NCBI GenBank assembly: GCA_964544485.1
Contig: CAZJBH010000033.1
Location: 1 to 6,632 of the forward strand
Reading direction: 5' to 3'
Source of the DNA: CAZJBH01 sp964544485
Lineage (GTDB): Bacteria > Patescibacteriota > Minisyncoccia > Portnoybacterales > UBA2143
DNA: 6,632 nt
A model generated the notes under the pieces. That model saw only the letters and a list, made by a program, of their open reading frames with translations. It was not told the origin of the DNA and did not search any database. Positions within the stretch are counted from its first letter, which is position 1, and every line of letters starts with the position of its first letter. The position numbers and the translations under genes were made by a program. This document shows, piece after piece, positions 5,737 to 6,632 of the stretch.

Positions 5737-6632
5737 TTATTTCATTCCGGAAATTTTTCTCAAACGCTTAATAATTCCGGGTAATATTTTTAAAACAAAA
5801 TCAATTTCTTGTTGCTTAGTCTGCCGGCCAAGAGTAAAACGGATACTGCAATGAGCCAATTCAGGAGACAAATTAATTGCTTTAAGAACATGCGAACCAG
5901 TTAAGCTCTGGCTTCCGCAAGCTGAACCGGTTGAGACAAAAATATCCTTAGCGGATAATTCCATTAAAATACTTTCTCCTTCAGCTCCGCTAAAACTAAT
6001 ATTTAAATTATTCGGCAAACGGAATTTCCAAGAACCATTAATCTGGGCATCTGGAATTGTTTTTAAAATTCCAGTACTTAATCTGTTTCTTAATTTTTTA
6101 ATCTTTTGGTTATTTTTCCTATGTTGTTTTACTTTAACCAAAGCTTCGGCTAAACCGATTATTCCAGGAATATTTTCCGTGCTAGAACGCATTTTTCTTT
6201 CCTGTCCGCCGCCGCGCAAAAAAGGATTAATTAAACTTCCTTTTTTAATATAGAGCGCGCCAATTCCCTTAGGCCCGTAAATCTTATGGCCAGAGAGAGA
6301 AAGCAAATCCACTTTTAATTTTTTGACATCGCAATTTAAATAATTAACTGCCTGAACCGCATCAGTATGAAAGAGTGTTTTCCAGCCAGAAGCCTTTCTT
6401 TTTTGATTTATTTTCTCAATCAATTCCCCTATTTTCTGAATCGGCTGAATAGCTCCAATTTCGCTATTCGCATACATTACAGAAACCAAACAAGTATTCG
6501 CCTGAATTACTTTTTTTAATTTAGCTAATTTCACCACTCCTTGCTGATCAACCGGCAAAAAATCAACTTCCGCCCAGCCTCTTTCTAAGCAATATTTAGC
6601 CGGCTCAAGAATCGCTTTATGTTCTATGGCAG
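5737..6632 (-). CDS. nifS: Cysteine desulfurase, NifS/IscS family (N-terminus beyond the window)
   Basis: This PLP enzyme removes sulfur from cysteine, giving alanine and an enzyme persulfide that supplies Fe-S assembly (here the adjacent scaffold) and possibly tRNA thiolation. The frame is open to the window edge: codons upstream of 6558 read EHKAILEPAKYCLERGWAEV, so the TTG at 6558 is not the start. About 297 C-terminal residues are visible; roughly 90-105 N-terminal ones are missing. Motifs: EHKA (6624-6613; the cofactor-stacking His), HTDAVQ (PLP-binding Asp), SGHKIYGPKGIGALY with the Schiff-base Lys at 6285-6283, GGGQERKMRSSTENI (substrate-binding), STGSAC with the active-site Cys at 5919-5917, and SIRFTLGR. 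The Cys context is that of group I (NifS/IscS) rather than SufS. Confidence 0.97.
   Translation of the reverse strand, partial: AIEHKAILEPAKYCLERGWAEVDFLPVDQQGVVKLAKLKKVIQANTCLVSVMYANSEIGAIQPIQKIGELIEKINQKRKASGWKTLFHTDAVQAVNYLNCDVKKLKVDLLSLSGHKIYGPKGIGALYIKKGSLINPFLRGGGQERKMRSSTENIPGIIGLAEALVKVKQHRKNNQKIKKLRNRLSTGILKTIPDAQINGSWKFRLPNNLNISFSGAEGESILMELSAKDIFVSTGSACGSQSLTGSHVLKAINLSPELAHCSIRFTLGRQTKQQEIDFVLKILPGIIKRLRKISGMK

Noticed and set aside
6556..6558. TTG as start of the cysteine desulfurase
   Set aside because: The frame continues upstream to the window edge with conserved desulfurase residues (EHKA...), so this TTG is an internal Leu codon.

Overview
This window looks like a low-GC piece of a Candidate Phyla Radiation (Patescibacteria, Parcubacteria-like) genome. 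The grounds are the 16S rRNA signature (a GGCGGCGTGGATAAGGCATG start, an ACACCTACGGGTGGCAG block, a shortened variable helix near position 450-480), two interruptions inside the first ~520 nt of the 16S gene, ribosomal proteins S16 and L32 with extra charged tails, and a compressed gene order lacking the usual lipid-synthesis genes. The phylum-level call is inference; no tree could be built.

Everything lies on the minus strand, so the window reads from its right end to its left. At 6632-5358 are two Fe-S assembly genes: a class V cysteine desulfurase, cut by the window edge, and an IscU/NifU scaffold. At 5350-4082 is a membrane-anchored HtrA protease with one PDZ domain. Next comes a ribosome/RNA block: rpmF (L32), nusB, rnc (RNase III), rpsP (S16), a new promoter with a structured leader, khpA (KH protein), a strong intrinsic terminator-like hairpin, and trmD (tRNA m1G37 methyltransferase). 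Seven bases after the trmD stop, an rRNA promoter (TTGACA-17-TAAGAT) with a boxA-like element starts the 16S rRNA, which runs off the left edge.

The 16S gene is the most unusual part. Helix 10 (V2) carries a 134-nt AT-rich stem-loop with 19-nt arms (18 pairs), the architecture of an RNase III-removed intervening sequence. After the base equivalent to E. coli U516 the rRNA breaks off into sequence with group I intron hallmarks: a P1 hairpin with a U.G pair exactly at the splice site, a GUAA-tetraloop hairpin and a P-element-like core segment. The intron continues beyond position 1. RNase III (likely IVS removal), NusB (boxA-dependent rRNA antitermination) and 16S are thus encoded within 3 kb of each other.

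The second area of interest is khpA-trmD. khpA has its own promoter and a folded leader, and a terminator hairpin ends only 12 bp before the trmD start codon, which has no Shine-Dalgarno sequence. This suggests attenuation or read-through control of trmD. The usual partners rimM and rplS are absent from this locus. No gene-free stretch longer than 300 bases exists apart from the rRNA/intron region.
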